Origin: Symbiodinium microadriaticum
Taxonomy: Eukaryota > Sar > Dinophyceae > Suessiales > Symbiodiniaceae
DNA length: 64,000 bases
Assembly (NCBI GenBank): GCA_001939145.1
Contig: LSRX01001157.1
Coordinates: 23,631-87,630, forward strand
Direction: 5' to 3'
Position 1 is the first letter of the stretch. Each line of letters opens with the position of its first letter. A program made the position numbers and the translations under genes. The notes beneath the pieces are model-generated. The model had not been told where the DNA came from and did not search any database. It saw only the letters and a program-made list of their open reading frames with translations. This document shows positions 21,887 through 31,010 of this stretch, piece by piece.

Positions 21887-22426
21887 CATTCGCGGGCTTT
21901 GGGCTGGCACTAATCAGCTCCACTCATGCTGGGAAGCTTCGCCGACGGTCTGGGCGAAGAGAACGGGGGTTCATCTGGGCAAATCGTTGTGCGGAAGACA
22001 ACAAGGCACGGTAAGCCCAAGGGCTTGGAGGCATCGAGCCGGTCTTCTGATTTTGGGAGTTGAGCCCAGGCAATCAGCAACAACTCGCTGTGGTGCCCTC
22101 GAACACAAACTCATACACAATCTCGGCCCCGGCCACAAGAACGCATGAGCCTGAGGTCTGTAGTTGTGCCAAGCCGCTTAGCAACGTTGACGGTGTCATA
22201 CCCTGAGGACAGGCACTGCCTTCCCTGCAAACTGGCTGCTTGTGTACCCAAGCATTGTTCGATCCTCAGAGTTTGCCGTGGATTTCGTGAAAGCTCTTGC
22301 AGCCTGCGATGCCTCCCGACAGGGTGGGACTATCTCAACCTACATTGATGCAGCCAGCTTGCCACTGCCGGAACCTTGGAATCACAGGTTCTGTTGCTCC
22401 TGTTTGCGGAGTTTTGCACGTGTGCA

Positions 22427-22567
22427 AAGAGTGACAAGCATGACGCAGTTTCCTGAGAGTACAGTCTTCTGTTCGCTTTAAGTCAGCTTCTTCAGTTCGG
22501 AAGTTCGCAAAGAAGCACCCTCCGCAGCTGAGCTCCGAGGCCCGAGTGTGTAAGAGCTTTTTCGCTT
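22427..22567 (+). repeat. split direct repeat A1
   Basis: 141 bp from AAGAGTGACAAGCATGACGC to GAGCTTTTTCGCTT. It matches A2 (26012-26152) with few differences and no obvious indel. Confidence 0.9.
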
Positions 22568-22590
22568 TCGCTTAGCTTCGGTTCGCCGCC

Positions 22591-23348
22591 ATGTCCTGGA
22601 ACGTCGAAGGGCAGCAGAGCGCCTCGAGTGGAGATGACCTATGGTCCGCTTTGGTCACCGTGGCCGAGTCAGAGATGGAGCGGATCGAGTAGTACATGGT
22701 TCGCTTGCAGGACTCTGACCTGCAGAAGATCAGGGCCGCAGCCACCGCAGCACTGGTCGCTTACTCAAGGACCCAGGCAGCCGAGGCGGATGCGTCTGCG
22801 ACAACGACAGCCGAGGCGGCCAGTGCAAGTCAGGATGCTCTGGTCGCTCCGCAGGCCGCCCCGACAACGCCCTCTACCACTACGGCCGCGTCTCCAACTC
22901 CTGGACTTCCCGCGGGTGCAGTTTCCAACAAGGCAAGCATGGCGGTAGCACAGAACACCGGGCCGCATAGCACCAGCAACTGCCGCCGCTGTCAAGGCCA
23001 TGACCAACAGCAGCCCCGGCCAAGAAGAAGACGCCGGTAAAGTGTCCGCCCAAGGACCCTGCGCACCGTCCGGCGCCGAAGGAGCCCACGTCCGCCGAGG
23101 ACGCGATCGCCCTGCTCATGGACCCCACCACCTCGACTACCACGACGGCACCACCGGCAGCGGTCGCCAAGGAGCCTACGGTCAAGGCCATGCCTGGCCA
23201 GGTCGCAGCGACACAGCAGCAACCAGATGTTGCCGCAACCTCGTCGGGGACAGCAGCCACTGGTTCGCAACACCCGTCCGGCGACACTGGGGCCGCACCG
23301 ACGGACGACGGTCCTGAGCCTGGACCACCTAATTTGCGCCGCCACTAA
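22591..23348 (+). pseudogene. gag-like frame of the tyrosine-recombinase element, interrupted
   Basis: ATG at 22591 (context GCCGCCATG) follows A1 by 23 bases. The frame MSWNVEGQQSASSGDDLW runs 33 codons to an in-frame TAG at 22690 and stays open in the same frame to 23040 (DLQKIRAAATAALVAYSRTQ, Ala/Thr/Pro-rich). Near 23020 the sense shifts to another frame (KTPVKCPPKDPAHRPAPKEP, then SAEDAIALLMDP), which runs to 23348. Position, composition and the lack of enzymatic motifs suggest a structural gag-type protein; no family signature proves it. Confidence 0.45.
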
Positions 23349-23519
23349 GATACACCCAATGGCCGCAAGCGGATGAACAAGGACACGAGTTCGGGGAGGC
23401 TCCTCGAAGCTATACCGTGACATTCAGTCCGAATGCAATGTCCGCTGCCCCGGCTGTTGGCTCCGACGATGTCGCAGGGTCAATAAGGCCGGCCATAGAA
23501 GGCCGCACGAAAAGCATTT

Positions 23520-23948
23520 ATGCTTTGTGCAGGAGTCGCTCTCCCTGTCATTCAGGTCATTGGAAGATGGGGATCCATGTCAGTGATGCGCTTTGCGCAG
23601 GACGCAATTTTCGTTCCAGACAGGACCGCGTTTCAGGTCCGCTCAGCTTTAACCGCAGTCCCGCACTCAGAGCCTTCGTCCAGTTCGCGCCCTAGTGCGG
23701 GGGCCGTTGTGAATAGAGATGAGATCGACCCCGTAGTCCGTAGAGTGGTCGCAGAGTGTTGGCAGAGCCGTGCAGTCTTCGTTCACAACACGCGAACCAA
23801 GTTCGCTCACAAGCCGTGCGAGAATGAACAGGCTTTGCAGAGCTTCAACTGGGTTTCAGTTTGTGGTCGCTGGCACATGGTCGTGCAACCATTTGCGACA
23901 CCCCTCAATTTTGCCAGGTTTCGTCAAGTGCGCCAAGTGTTTGCCTGA
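23520..23948 (+). pseudogene. tyrosine recombinase C-terminal remnant plus trailing domain
   Basis: The frame contains GVALPVIQVIGRWGSMSVMR followed by FAQDA. It matches the end of the tyrosine-recombinase catalytic domain: the I-x-x-x-x-G-R-W-x-S helix and the position of the nucleophilic tyrosine, here a phenylalanine. The upstream catalytic Arg and His-x-x-Arg boxes are not in this frame and may be lost or shifted. A C-terminal extension follows (AVFVHNTRTKFAHKP, then CGRWHMVVQPF), ending near a C-x-x-C (CAKC) in another frame. It would have mediated integration of the circular cDNA; as seen it should be inactive. Confidence 0.6.
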
Positions 23949-24038
23949 GGAATCGGTCGGTCGCAGGGCTCAAGCGCAGCCACTAGCCGCTTCTCCTAGC
24001 GAAGAGTCCGCTGAATCAGGCAGTGACAGTTCGGATTC

Positions 24039-24860
24039 ATGACGGCTTCGCTGACCGGTTCGCTCCCCAAGTTGGAGGACCTGTCTGTGACGTCAGGCCT
24101 CGACAAGCAAGTGATCGTGTTCCTCCGCGACAAAGGGAGCAGTAGCTCGGGAGTTCTGTACCACATGTTCGCCAACCGTGCCAAGATCGTGAAGACCTTG
24201 GAGCCGCTGAAGCTTGGAGCTGACGAGCTCAAGTTGGAGGAGGTGGCGCCCGACGTGGCAGCTGCAGTTTTGGAACACATGGTCGACGAGATCGAAGTCG
24301 CACGATCATCTCACATGTCCGCAGCTACGACTCCTCCGAGTTCGCAGACTCCGGCAGCCTCTTTGACTTCGGCGCCAACCGACCCCCAAAAAGCTCGCCC
24401 GGCCCAAGGTCAAGGAGTACGAGTCCGCACAGATCGAAGGTCGCAACAGAAGCTTCCCCGTCCACCTGTAGTCGGAGCGGAGGAAACGCTCGAGGTTGGT
24501 CTACGAGAACGAGACCTCGCGCCTCTTTAGCCCGGTGAAGCTCGGCGAGATCATTTCTGCCCGCAACTTTACCCCGAGTCGCCAGGTTAACCCGTGGGCC
24601 AAGTCAGACGACAAGTTCTCGGAGCTCCTCAGCCTCGACGCCTCAGGTTCGCTGGTCCGCAAAGACACAAGAGTGCCGGAGCCGCAGAAAGCATTGACCA
24701 TGATGTTCGATGCTTTCGAAGCAATCCGCTGGGCGACGGTGTTCGCAAGGTGGGGTGAGGAGTTCGTGATCGGCCACAGAAGTCGCGCAGTGGATACACC
24801 AGTGGTGGCGATTCTTTCAGAAAGCTTGCAGCTTAAGGTTCGCGCTCATCCTCGAGAATG
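24039..24860 (+). pseudogene. second internal coding region of the element, frameshifted
   Basis: An ATG-initiated frame (MTASLTGSLPKLEDLSVTSG, then DKQVIVFLRDKGSSSSGV) runs well into a Pro/Ser/Thr-rich linker. Near 24380 the sense moves to another frame carrying RLVYENETSRLFSPVKLGEI and ARNFTPSRQVNPWAKSDDKF. I recognise the style from dinoflagellate retroelement polyproteins but cannot name the domain. It follows the recombinase remnant by about 90 bases. Confidence 0.4.
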
Positions 24861-25179
24861 TCGTCATGGCCAAAGAAACCCAGGCGACCCTCGACGATCT
24901 CCTGGGCACAAGTTCGTTTGTTTGCGATGCAGCTTCTTTCGGACTGGTCAGTCGCCCCCGACTGTGGTGGTCGACTCACATCGTGCCGCCTGAGCAATCT
25001 CAGCAACGGTCGCACCCCGGATCGCTTCGGGGATGGCGCGATGGCGACGGTGGAACCGCCACTGGGAGCTTGTGCCAGCCAGTTCAAGGTTTCCAAGGCA
25101 GGTCGCAACTCAGTGCAGAAGCGGCAAGTTCAGCGAGCAAGTCGAGAGCGGGTCTGTTCGCATTCCGTGTCTCACGACT

Positions 25180-25620
25180 CCGTCTCCGACCGCAGAGGGT
25201 CGCCCTCCTCCTCCGAAGAGGAAACGCGACGAGTCGCCAGAAACCTTGAGCAGATGGAGAAAAGACAACAAACAGTTCGCTCCTTGGCAGTATCGGGCGT
25301 ACGCCCTCGTGGAAGAGAAAGGGAAGCTTGGTCCGCCGTCGTCGCCGGGTCGCGAGTTTCTCCACGACTTCCCAGAAGGCTTCGGCTACGCCAATGCAAC
25401 CTCGGGACGAACAGCAACGTCTAAGGCTTTCATCTTTCGGTTGGAAATGCTGGCGCAGGTTCTCTCGGTGATCGTTCTAGCTCCACAAGTTCGCGCACAT
25501 GTTCCTTGCTTTATTTCACAATTCGTCAGCAGAGCACGCTCTTCAGAAGGGTTTCTTCAAGGACAGTCTTTTCACCAAGGTGCTCGGTTGTTTCGCAAGA
25601 TTCTTGGCTTCTCATAGCAT
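25180..25620 (+). pseudogene. C-terminal coding piece of the element, possibly cytosine-5 methyltransferase-like
   Basis: The frame reads PPPPKRKRDESPETLSRW, then KQFAPWQYRAYALVEE, then LGPPSSPGREFLHDFPEGFG and ATSGRTATSKAF. The P-S-x-x-x-R-E-x-L-x-x-F-P-E-G-F segment resembles the late motifs of C5 DNA methyltransferases, where a F-P follows a substrate-recognition loop. Retroelement-borne cytosine methyltransferases have been reported from dinoflagellates, which makes this plausible. The catalytic PCQ and ENV motifs are not visible. The assignment is tentative. Confidence 0.3.
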
Positions 25621-25859
25621 CGCGTTGAGCTTTCATAGGGTCTCGTCCGCAGCAAACGCCTCTCTGATGGAGTTTCTCGAGACGACTGGTTGCTGACAGC
25701 TTCGTTGAGGTGTGTTCGCAGAGAGTTCGACTTCTCCGGCGCCTACGACTGGCTCCAGCGCCTCCCAGAGTTACCCGAGGGCTCTCTATTCACGACGCTC
25801 GTGAAGTTCGCGGAAGGTCTCAGCACGCAGAGTGTGGCGGAACAGCGCGCACGAGTGGA

Positions 25860-26007
25860 GTGAGTCGCGCTGTTCGTACAGAACGGAGGGTCGCGAATCG
25901 GGACGTGAAGGGTCCAGGTTCGCAGACCACAAAACCACTCCAAGACTTTCGGGTCGGGAAAGAAAAGAGACGTCCGAGAGTCCGACGCGAATGCTTTCGC
26001 TGTGTTC
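25860..26007 (+). repeat. split direct repeat B1
   Basis: 148 bp from GTGAGTCGCGCTGTTCGTAC to GCTTTCGCTGTGTTC. It matches B2 (26170-26317) at nearly every position. Only four bases separate it from A2. Confidence 0.9.
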
Positions 26008-26011
26008 TGCG

Positions 26012-26152
26012 AAGAGTGACAAGCATGACGCATTTTCCTGAGAGTACAGTCTTTTGTTAGCTTTAAGTCAGTTTCTTCAGTTCGGAAGTTCGCAAAGAAG
26101 CACCCTCCGCAGCTGAGCTCCGAGGCCCGAGTGTGTAAGAGCTTTTTCGCTT
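26012..26152 (+). repeat. split direct repeat A2
   Basis: Matches A1 (22427-22567). It lies between B1 and B2, as expected for the internal A-B junction of a split-direct-repeat element. Confidence 0.9.
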
Positions 26153-26169
26153 ACCCACCACTCCTGCCC

Positions 26170-26317
26170 GTGAGTCGCGCTGTTCGTACAGAACGGAGGG
26201 TCGCGAATCGGGACCTGAAGGGTCCAGGTTCGCAGATCACAAAACCACTCCAAGACTTTCGGGTCGGGAAAGAAAAGAGACGTCCGAGAATCCGAAGCGA
26301 ATGCTTTCGCTGTGTTC
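26170..26317 (+). repeat. split direct repeat B2 (right end of element)
   Basis: Matches B1. It is separated from A2 by 17 bases (ACCCACCACTCCTGCCC). The flank GTAACGAAGTGG begins host sequence. Confidence 0.9.
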
Positions 26318-26436
26318 GTAACGAAGTGGTGCTTGTCGGATTGCTACAACTTTGGCGGAGAGTTGTCGAGATTGTGCGCTGTCGCCAAGCACAGACGAGG
26401 TACGACAACAGCGGCGCCGTTCCTGACCAGCCATCC

Positions 26437-26481
26437 TTTGCCACGATCACCTTCGCCGATGAGGACGGTTGGCTCTTCTAG
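26437..26481 (+). CDS. repeat-module piece after the element: ATITFADEDGW
   Basis: The frame FATITFADEDGWLF then stop resumes strand 1 of the module (x-F-x-D-x-D) directly after the inserted element. Confidence 0.4.
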   Translation, partial: FATITFADEDGWLF

Positions 26482-26639
26482 GCAGCCTCTCCGACCCGCA
26501 GTGTCTGGAGGATCCTGCAGGCAACTTCGCCTCAGGAACAGTAAGGCCAGGCTTGCATTGTCCGGCCTGCATTGTGCCAGGGACAGCAGTTTAGAAGCTG
26601 ACGCATCTTGGAGGGTGTGCCATGCGCACACGAAGGTGG

Positions 26640-26744
26640 ACACTGGCCGCGACAATCGACTTTGGCCACATCACCCACTATGCTGTGTACCTTGCTGAGG
26701 ACCAGGCTCAAAACCGAATCATCAGGTTATATGCCAGCAAGTGA
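26640..26744 (+). CDS. repeat-module exon: GHITHYAVYLAEDQAQNR
   Basis: The frame LAATIDFGHITHYAVYLAED then QAQNRIIRLYASK and TGA gives the consensus third strand of the module (V/I-T-H-Y-x-V-Y-L-A-E-D) with no ambiguity. Confidence 0.6.
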   Translation, partial: TLAATIDFGHITHYAVYLAEDQAQNRIIRLYASK

Positions 26745-26870
26745 ATGATTGATTGTTGTTGGAGTAGGCAGGGAGGCAGGCAGGCAAGTGGGCTGGCAGG
26801 TAGGTGGATGGGCAAAGAAGCCAGGAAGTAAAGAAATAAGCAAATCGGTAAGTAAATAAGCGGCAAGCTG
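26745..26870. repeat. degenerate GGCA/AAGT tetranucleotide tract
   Basis: Interrupted GGCAGGCAGGCA-type and AAGTAAAGAAATAAG-type units in succession. Confidence 0.7.
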
Positions 26871-27101
26871 GCGGAATGTGGGTCGTGCGTGTGCGCAGGC
26901 CTTGTCTCTGTTCACGTGTTGCCGGGTGTTATCAGATGCATCTTGCATGCCCTACTCACGGCTGGTGGGCCAACAGTGAGTCTAACAGCCACTGCAGATC
27001 GGGACTTGCATCTCCACTTTTGTTTACTCAGCTGATAAGTTGCGTCTAAGATGTGATCTCGAGTGCAAGCACTGAGCCCGCAGCCTCATTCCTCGCGAGG
27101 C

Positions 27102-27222
27102 CGGCTTGAACAAGGTTGCTTTCGGCGACCCTGTCACATGGGACGTGACGGAAGTGGTGGTTGGTACAGGCGCGCTGGGGTCTGCAGCTCTTCTAGAGAT
27201 GGCTCAGAGCTCTGGTTGACAG
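27102..27222 (+). CDS. repeat-module piece: VAFGDPVTWDVTEV
   Basis: The frame GLNKVAFGDPVTWDVTEVVV carries a shortened strand 1 and the V-T-W strand fused without the usual acidic loop. Confidence 0.4.
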
Positions 27223-27286
27223 GCATTGAGCTGAGCAGCAGGTACCATGTTGGAAGCTTACGAACAGAAAGACAGGCACGGCGAAT

Positions 27287-27529
27287 GTGCATGCTGCGAT
27301 GATGGAGACTCAGGTGGTAATCTATGCTGTCAACACGTATGGAGAGTCCCTCCAACCAGATGGGAAGCCGGTGTCCAGCTTGAGATCTTGGCAGTCGTGC
27401 TGCGCTTGTCAGGCAACATTGCGTCTTCAGGCGGAACATCAATCACCTTTGGAGATCTGGGTTCATCAACCACCACCACGGCGCGGGCCTGAAAGCTGCA
27501 AGGGCAAGGAGGCGCTTGTCAGACCTTGA
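27287..27529 (+). CDS. repeat-module exon: TQVVIYAVNTYGES
   Basis: An 80-codon frame with METQVVIYAVNTYGESLQPD, the terminal strand of the module. It is the last unit seen before composition drops to AT-rich sequence at about 27,540. Confidence 0.5.
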   Translation: MHAAMMETQVVIYAVNTYGESLQPDGKPVSSLRSWQSCCACQATLRLQAEHQSPLEIWVHQPPPRRGPESCKGKEALVRP

Positions 27530-27829
27530 CTGCCTGAGGTATCAACTACAGCAATTAAAGACAGGTGTTAAATGCAATAAATACAATTCGAAAAATGCAT
27601 TTGTCATTCGTTCTTGCACTCGTAAATACATCCGCATTCAACATTTATGTTTTTGTTTTTGCCGTGAAAAGGGGAAAAATAATAGGATATTGAAAGATTG
27701 ATTTGATAATATTGCCCATGCCCGAAGGGCAAGCTGTTAACACTAGTGTTCAAGTAATACCTTTTGTTATCATCACTACTCAGTGCTGTTTTACTTGGTT
27801 TAGGGAATATATTTGATGGTTTCGGCTTC

Positions 27830-29327
27830 TTATGTCATTGAATGAAATTGTGTCGCATTTATTGTGTTCCAACGTTTCTGCGCAACAATACCCTTTGCCT
27901 TCGTTTCTTCTTTGTCTTGTTTGTAGATTTTAAAGGCGTAGCTCTTGGGCTTAAGACCTATAAAATGGGTAATCATTTTACCGTCGACTTCATCCTTAAA
28001 TTTCTTGAGCACCTTCTTGTTAGCTGGGTCAGAACATCTATGTTCTTTCTCATAGCCACTACAAAACATGTGTTGCTTAATACTATTAAAATCATCAAAA
28101 ACATGTTCTGTTTCATTCTGTGTACCAAAGCTGTCAGTGTCTGTACAAACTAACCTTATTTTGTCTTCATACTTCTTAATCAATACATCATAGTAAGACG
28201 AGTACATATGTAGTTTACTTCAATCTCATATACTCATTCCTGCATATCGGCGTATTCAGTTTGATTTTTTATTTTAGTTTTTTCACTCCTACGAGATTTT
28301 CGTTGGTGATGTGTCTGTGTTTATAGGTAGGTGCATTCACTACCTTGTGAAAGCGTTCAGGTGTATCGGCTGATTCAAAATGAATGTTTTCCCTTACATT
28401 TTCGCCGCTTTTCCATACACCGCGTTATTCATTAATTTATACATATCCTTTTCAAAGTCGCTGGTTGCTTGTTTTCTTTTATCAGTGTTAAAATCAGTCC
28501 ATGGTTGCAACCAGTCTTCTTTGTCTAACCACTGTTACATTGTTTCGCAAAGTTTATCCACCTCTTCGCCTCTGTATAAATATGGTTTAACTTCATTGGT
28601 AATTGAATTAACAACAATTAACATATAAGCTGATGGGATGTGATTTTGATAGCAGCCCTTAAGACCTTCACTAAGGATTCAATATCACCATAGATAACAT
28701 AAGGGCATCTCATTTTTGTAGTACTGTTGAACACATATTTCTGTTTCGATTCGTCTGGCATTTGTATTGATTGAACCTCATTAGGCATACAACCTGTTCG
28801 GTAAACCTGCGCTTAACAACTTCTCTTGGTTAAAGCCTTTTGGACAAAAGCGACAATGAAACACTTTGTGACCGTTCTTGTTTGGTTGGTTTCCCATAAC
28901 TCCTAGAATACTCTTTAATCAAAGCATAGTGGCTTTCATTATCCTCATCTAACCTCAACAAATTCATGTGGCATCTTGGTTCAACTTTTTGCCTATTTAC
29001 TCATATTTTGTTTATCTTCATCAATGATACAAACATTTACTGAAAAGAAATCTCAAAAGTGTTTATGTCATCATTACAAACAGGAAAATTAAGACTATCC
29101 TACTTCATAAAATTGTCGTTTTCTACTGACTTGTTGTAGTGATGCATTCTTGAAGCGTGGATAGTGGTTTTGTAAGATTTCTTTAGTTTCAGTCATGATT
29201 TCTTTAATGGTTTGTTTTCAATGGTAATTTGAGTATCTGATGCCATATTGTCTATTGCCTTGTTTAAAGCGTCTTGATTAGATATTTTGTATCTTCTTGA
29301 ATGGATTGAATTTATAGCGGTTGTTCT
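27830..29327 (-). pseudogene. DNA polymerase family B (Polinton/virophage type), broken into several frames
   Basis: Read on the - strand from high to low coordinates, recognisable pieces appear in the order of this polymerase family. There is an N-terminal piece with FPVCNDDINTFE (about 29,090-29,050) and a Cys/His zinc-like motif HCRFCPKGF (about 28,860-28,831). The exonuclease motif YGDIES is at about 28,696-28,676 and the piece HIPSAYMLIVV is near 28,630. The polymerase motif KLMNNAVYGK is at about 28,437-28,408. The catalytic motif CTDTDSF, near 28,145-28,127, lies inside the 125-codon frame 28,207-27,830. At least four breaks are visible: stops near 28,540, 28,390 and 28,272 and several frame changes, so it cannot be functional. 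The piece after TDTDSF (KVLKKFKDEV, GLKPKSYAF) is also typical of this polymerase group. Confidence 0.75.
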
Positions 29328-29342
29328 TCATCTTTTTCACCA
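29328..29342. repeat. 15-bp target-site duplication, left copy
   Basis: TCATCTTTTTCACCA, identical to 31470-31484, flanks the GC-rich insertion. Confidence 0.9.
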
Positions 29343-30093
29343 CCCGCAGGAGTACACACCACACCAGTCGGAGATGTACTACATGTTGAGGCTCACCGCT
29401 CGCGTGACCCTGGCACACGAGGACTCCCTGAACATGACCCGGGCAGACAGAGGCTTCGTGGTCTTTTTGCTTACTGGCGAAGGCTCCCTGCTGACTCAGC
29501 TCCTGACGACCTCCAAGCAATGGAATGCGGACCAGGGGATGGTGAACGGCAAGTACCTTCCCCTAAGGCACGTCCTGATCAGGAGCTTGTTCACCGAGCT
29601 CAACCAGAGATTCGCTGCCGTCATGAACGATGCGAATCGGATCGCAGAGGCCAATCAGAAGGGTCTTCTCAAGGAAGGCTGCTGGCCGCGTTTCAGGTGG
29701 AACAGCGAGCAGCACAAGATGGAAATCGACGACTTGCGCACGCCAATTTCCATGCAAGACACCAAGACTTTGATTCTGGAGGTGCTCCAAGACCTGGAAG
29801 ACATGACGACGGTGCTCAAGTTCAACGCCAAACCAGGGCTCACGGACCAGCCCAGAAACGGACGTGTGGTGCTGATGCTGGAGATCTCCCACTTCGCACC
29901 GCGGCTTCATCAGAACGTGCTCAAGCTTTGCGGCCATGGAGTCTTGACCCTCATCGCTGCGCAGATCAAGCCGGAGACGCTGCAGAGATCCCCTATGGCT
30001 CAAGAACTACAGCGACTAGTGTACCCAGCGAAGGGTCAGGGCAAGGGCAAGGGCAACAATCCCAGTGGCAGGCGTGCAACTCACAGGCGGTGA
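29343..30093 (+). CDS. retroelement ORF-like protein, 5'-truncated
   Basis: The frame is open from the insertion boundary to TGA at 30091. The protein starts inside a domain (YMLRLTARVTLAHEDSLNMT, then ADRGFVVFLLTGEGSLLTQL), continues with helical stretches (LRHVLIRSLFTELNQRF, then GCWPRFRW) and ends in a Gly/Lys-rich tail (GQGKGKGNN). I know similar sequences next to mobile-element polyproteins in dinoflagellates, but no enzymatic motif is visible. The few codons before 29,343 belong to the AT-rich host element. Its end lies just before the USP-like domain, which is in a different frame. Confidence 0.55.
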
Positions 30094-31010
30094 AAGTCCG
30101 ACAGGCTGCGGTTGCCGCGGCCTGCACGGACTCGGGTTTGGCAGATGACGGCGTCACGACACAGGACTTGCTGATGGAGTCTGCTCCCGCACTGCCCCTG
30201 TCGATACGCACTACCCCTTCTTCTTTCTTCACAATTCCTCTTGCCAACCCCGGCGTTGTGTGTTACATCAACTCCACAATCAGTGCCCTGCTATGGGCGA
30301 TGCATCCCCTCCTCTGCGCAGGAACGGTGCCGTACACTGCGGGTTTGATTGCTTTGTTACGCGCTTACTCCACGCAACCTAGCAGAGCACTGTGTTTGGT
30401 GAATGTCTTAAGCGATATCTTGAGTGACTGGCCCAGTCTACACCGACAGCACGATGCCAGTGAGTTCTACACCTACATCTGTGCGCGTCTCTGCCCCAGC
30501 CTAGTGCATGGTGCTTGGGCCTGCCGCGCTATGCAAGGAGACATAGCTGACACGATTGACCAAGGTCATAGTGCTAATGCTATAGCTCTGCCCACTAGTC
30601 ACAGATGTACTCTTGACTTCATGGTGCATAAGTGGGCGCAACAAGGGGACAGATGTGCGCTGGTGTGGGCTCCTCGCATACTATGCTTGTCCGCACCCCG
30701 TTTTCAAGCCAACGGAGCAGGATACGACAAATCGCGTGTTGCACTTCAACTTTTGCAGCCTGAGGTTTCGTTCCCTATCTTTGTGAGCTCAGGCCTCAGA
30801 ACTACCTCCCAAAGATATCGACTCCGTGCGTGCGTCGTCCATCTCGGATCCTCTATGTTTGAGGGTCACTATAAGGTCATCTTGGCTTCGCCGGGTGACG
30901 AGTGGCACATCAAAGACGACAATGCTCCAGCGCGTAGCTGTTCATATGTTGAAGCGCATACCTTGGCTAGCTCTGATGGGTACCTTATGCTTTATGACAG
31001 AGTGGACTGA
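30094..31010 (+). CDS. ubiquitin-specific protease-like domain (peptidase family C19)
   Basis: All three landmark boxes of the USP fold are present in one open frame. The Cys box is NPGVVCYINSTISALL, with the candidate catalytic Cys codon at 30261-30263. A middle motif RQHDASEFYTYI lies near 30444 and matches Q-x-D-A-x-E-F. The His box is FEGHYKVILASPGDEWHIKD (His at 30867-30869) followed by D-N-A-P and a closing YLMLYDRV. The finger Cys pairs of many USPs are absent and the domain is short (about 270 residues). The frame is also open upstream to 29520, but that part overlaps the other frame and looks like a shadow. The product would remove ubiquitin or a ubiquitin-like modifier. Expression would need a frameshift, a second initiation or a spliced mRNA. 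Confidence 0.65.

Larger units (their letters stand above)
22427..26317 (+). mobile_element. DIRS/Ngaro-like tyrosine-recombinase retroelement, decayed, with split direct repeats
   Basis: Four terminal blocks occur in the order A1 (22427-22567), internal region, B1 (25860-26007), A2 (26012-26152), B2 (26170-26317). A1/A2 are 141 bp each and B1/B2 148 bp each, each pair nearly identical. The A1-internal-B1-A2-B2 architecture is the split direct repeat arrangement known from PAT and Ngaro elements. The internal region holds a gag-like frame starting 23 bases after A1, a tyrosine-recombinase C-terminal remnant near 23.53-23.60 kb, and further frames. No reverse transcriptase is visible between gag and recombinase, so the copy is internally deleted and probably non-autonomous. 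It lies within the repeat-module gene, whose pieces resume at 26.43 kb. Confidence 0.75.

Noticed and set aside
29563..30003. 146-codon - strand frame opposite the retroelement-like ORF
   Set aside because: Antisense shadow of the + strand coding sequence.
29520..30093. Upstream part of the long frame that contains the USP domain
   Set aside because: It overlaps the better-looking ORF in another frame and is rich in Arg/Gln/Ala typical of a shadow frame. Only the part after about 30,094 is accepted.
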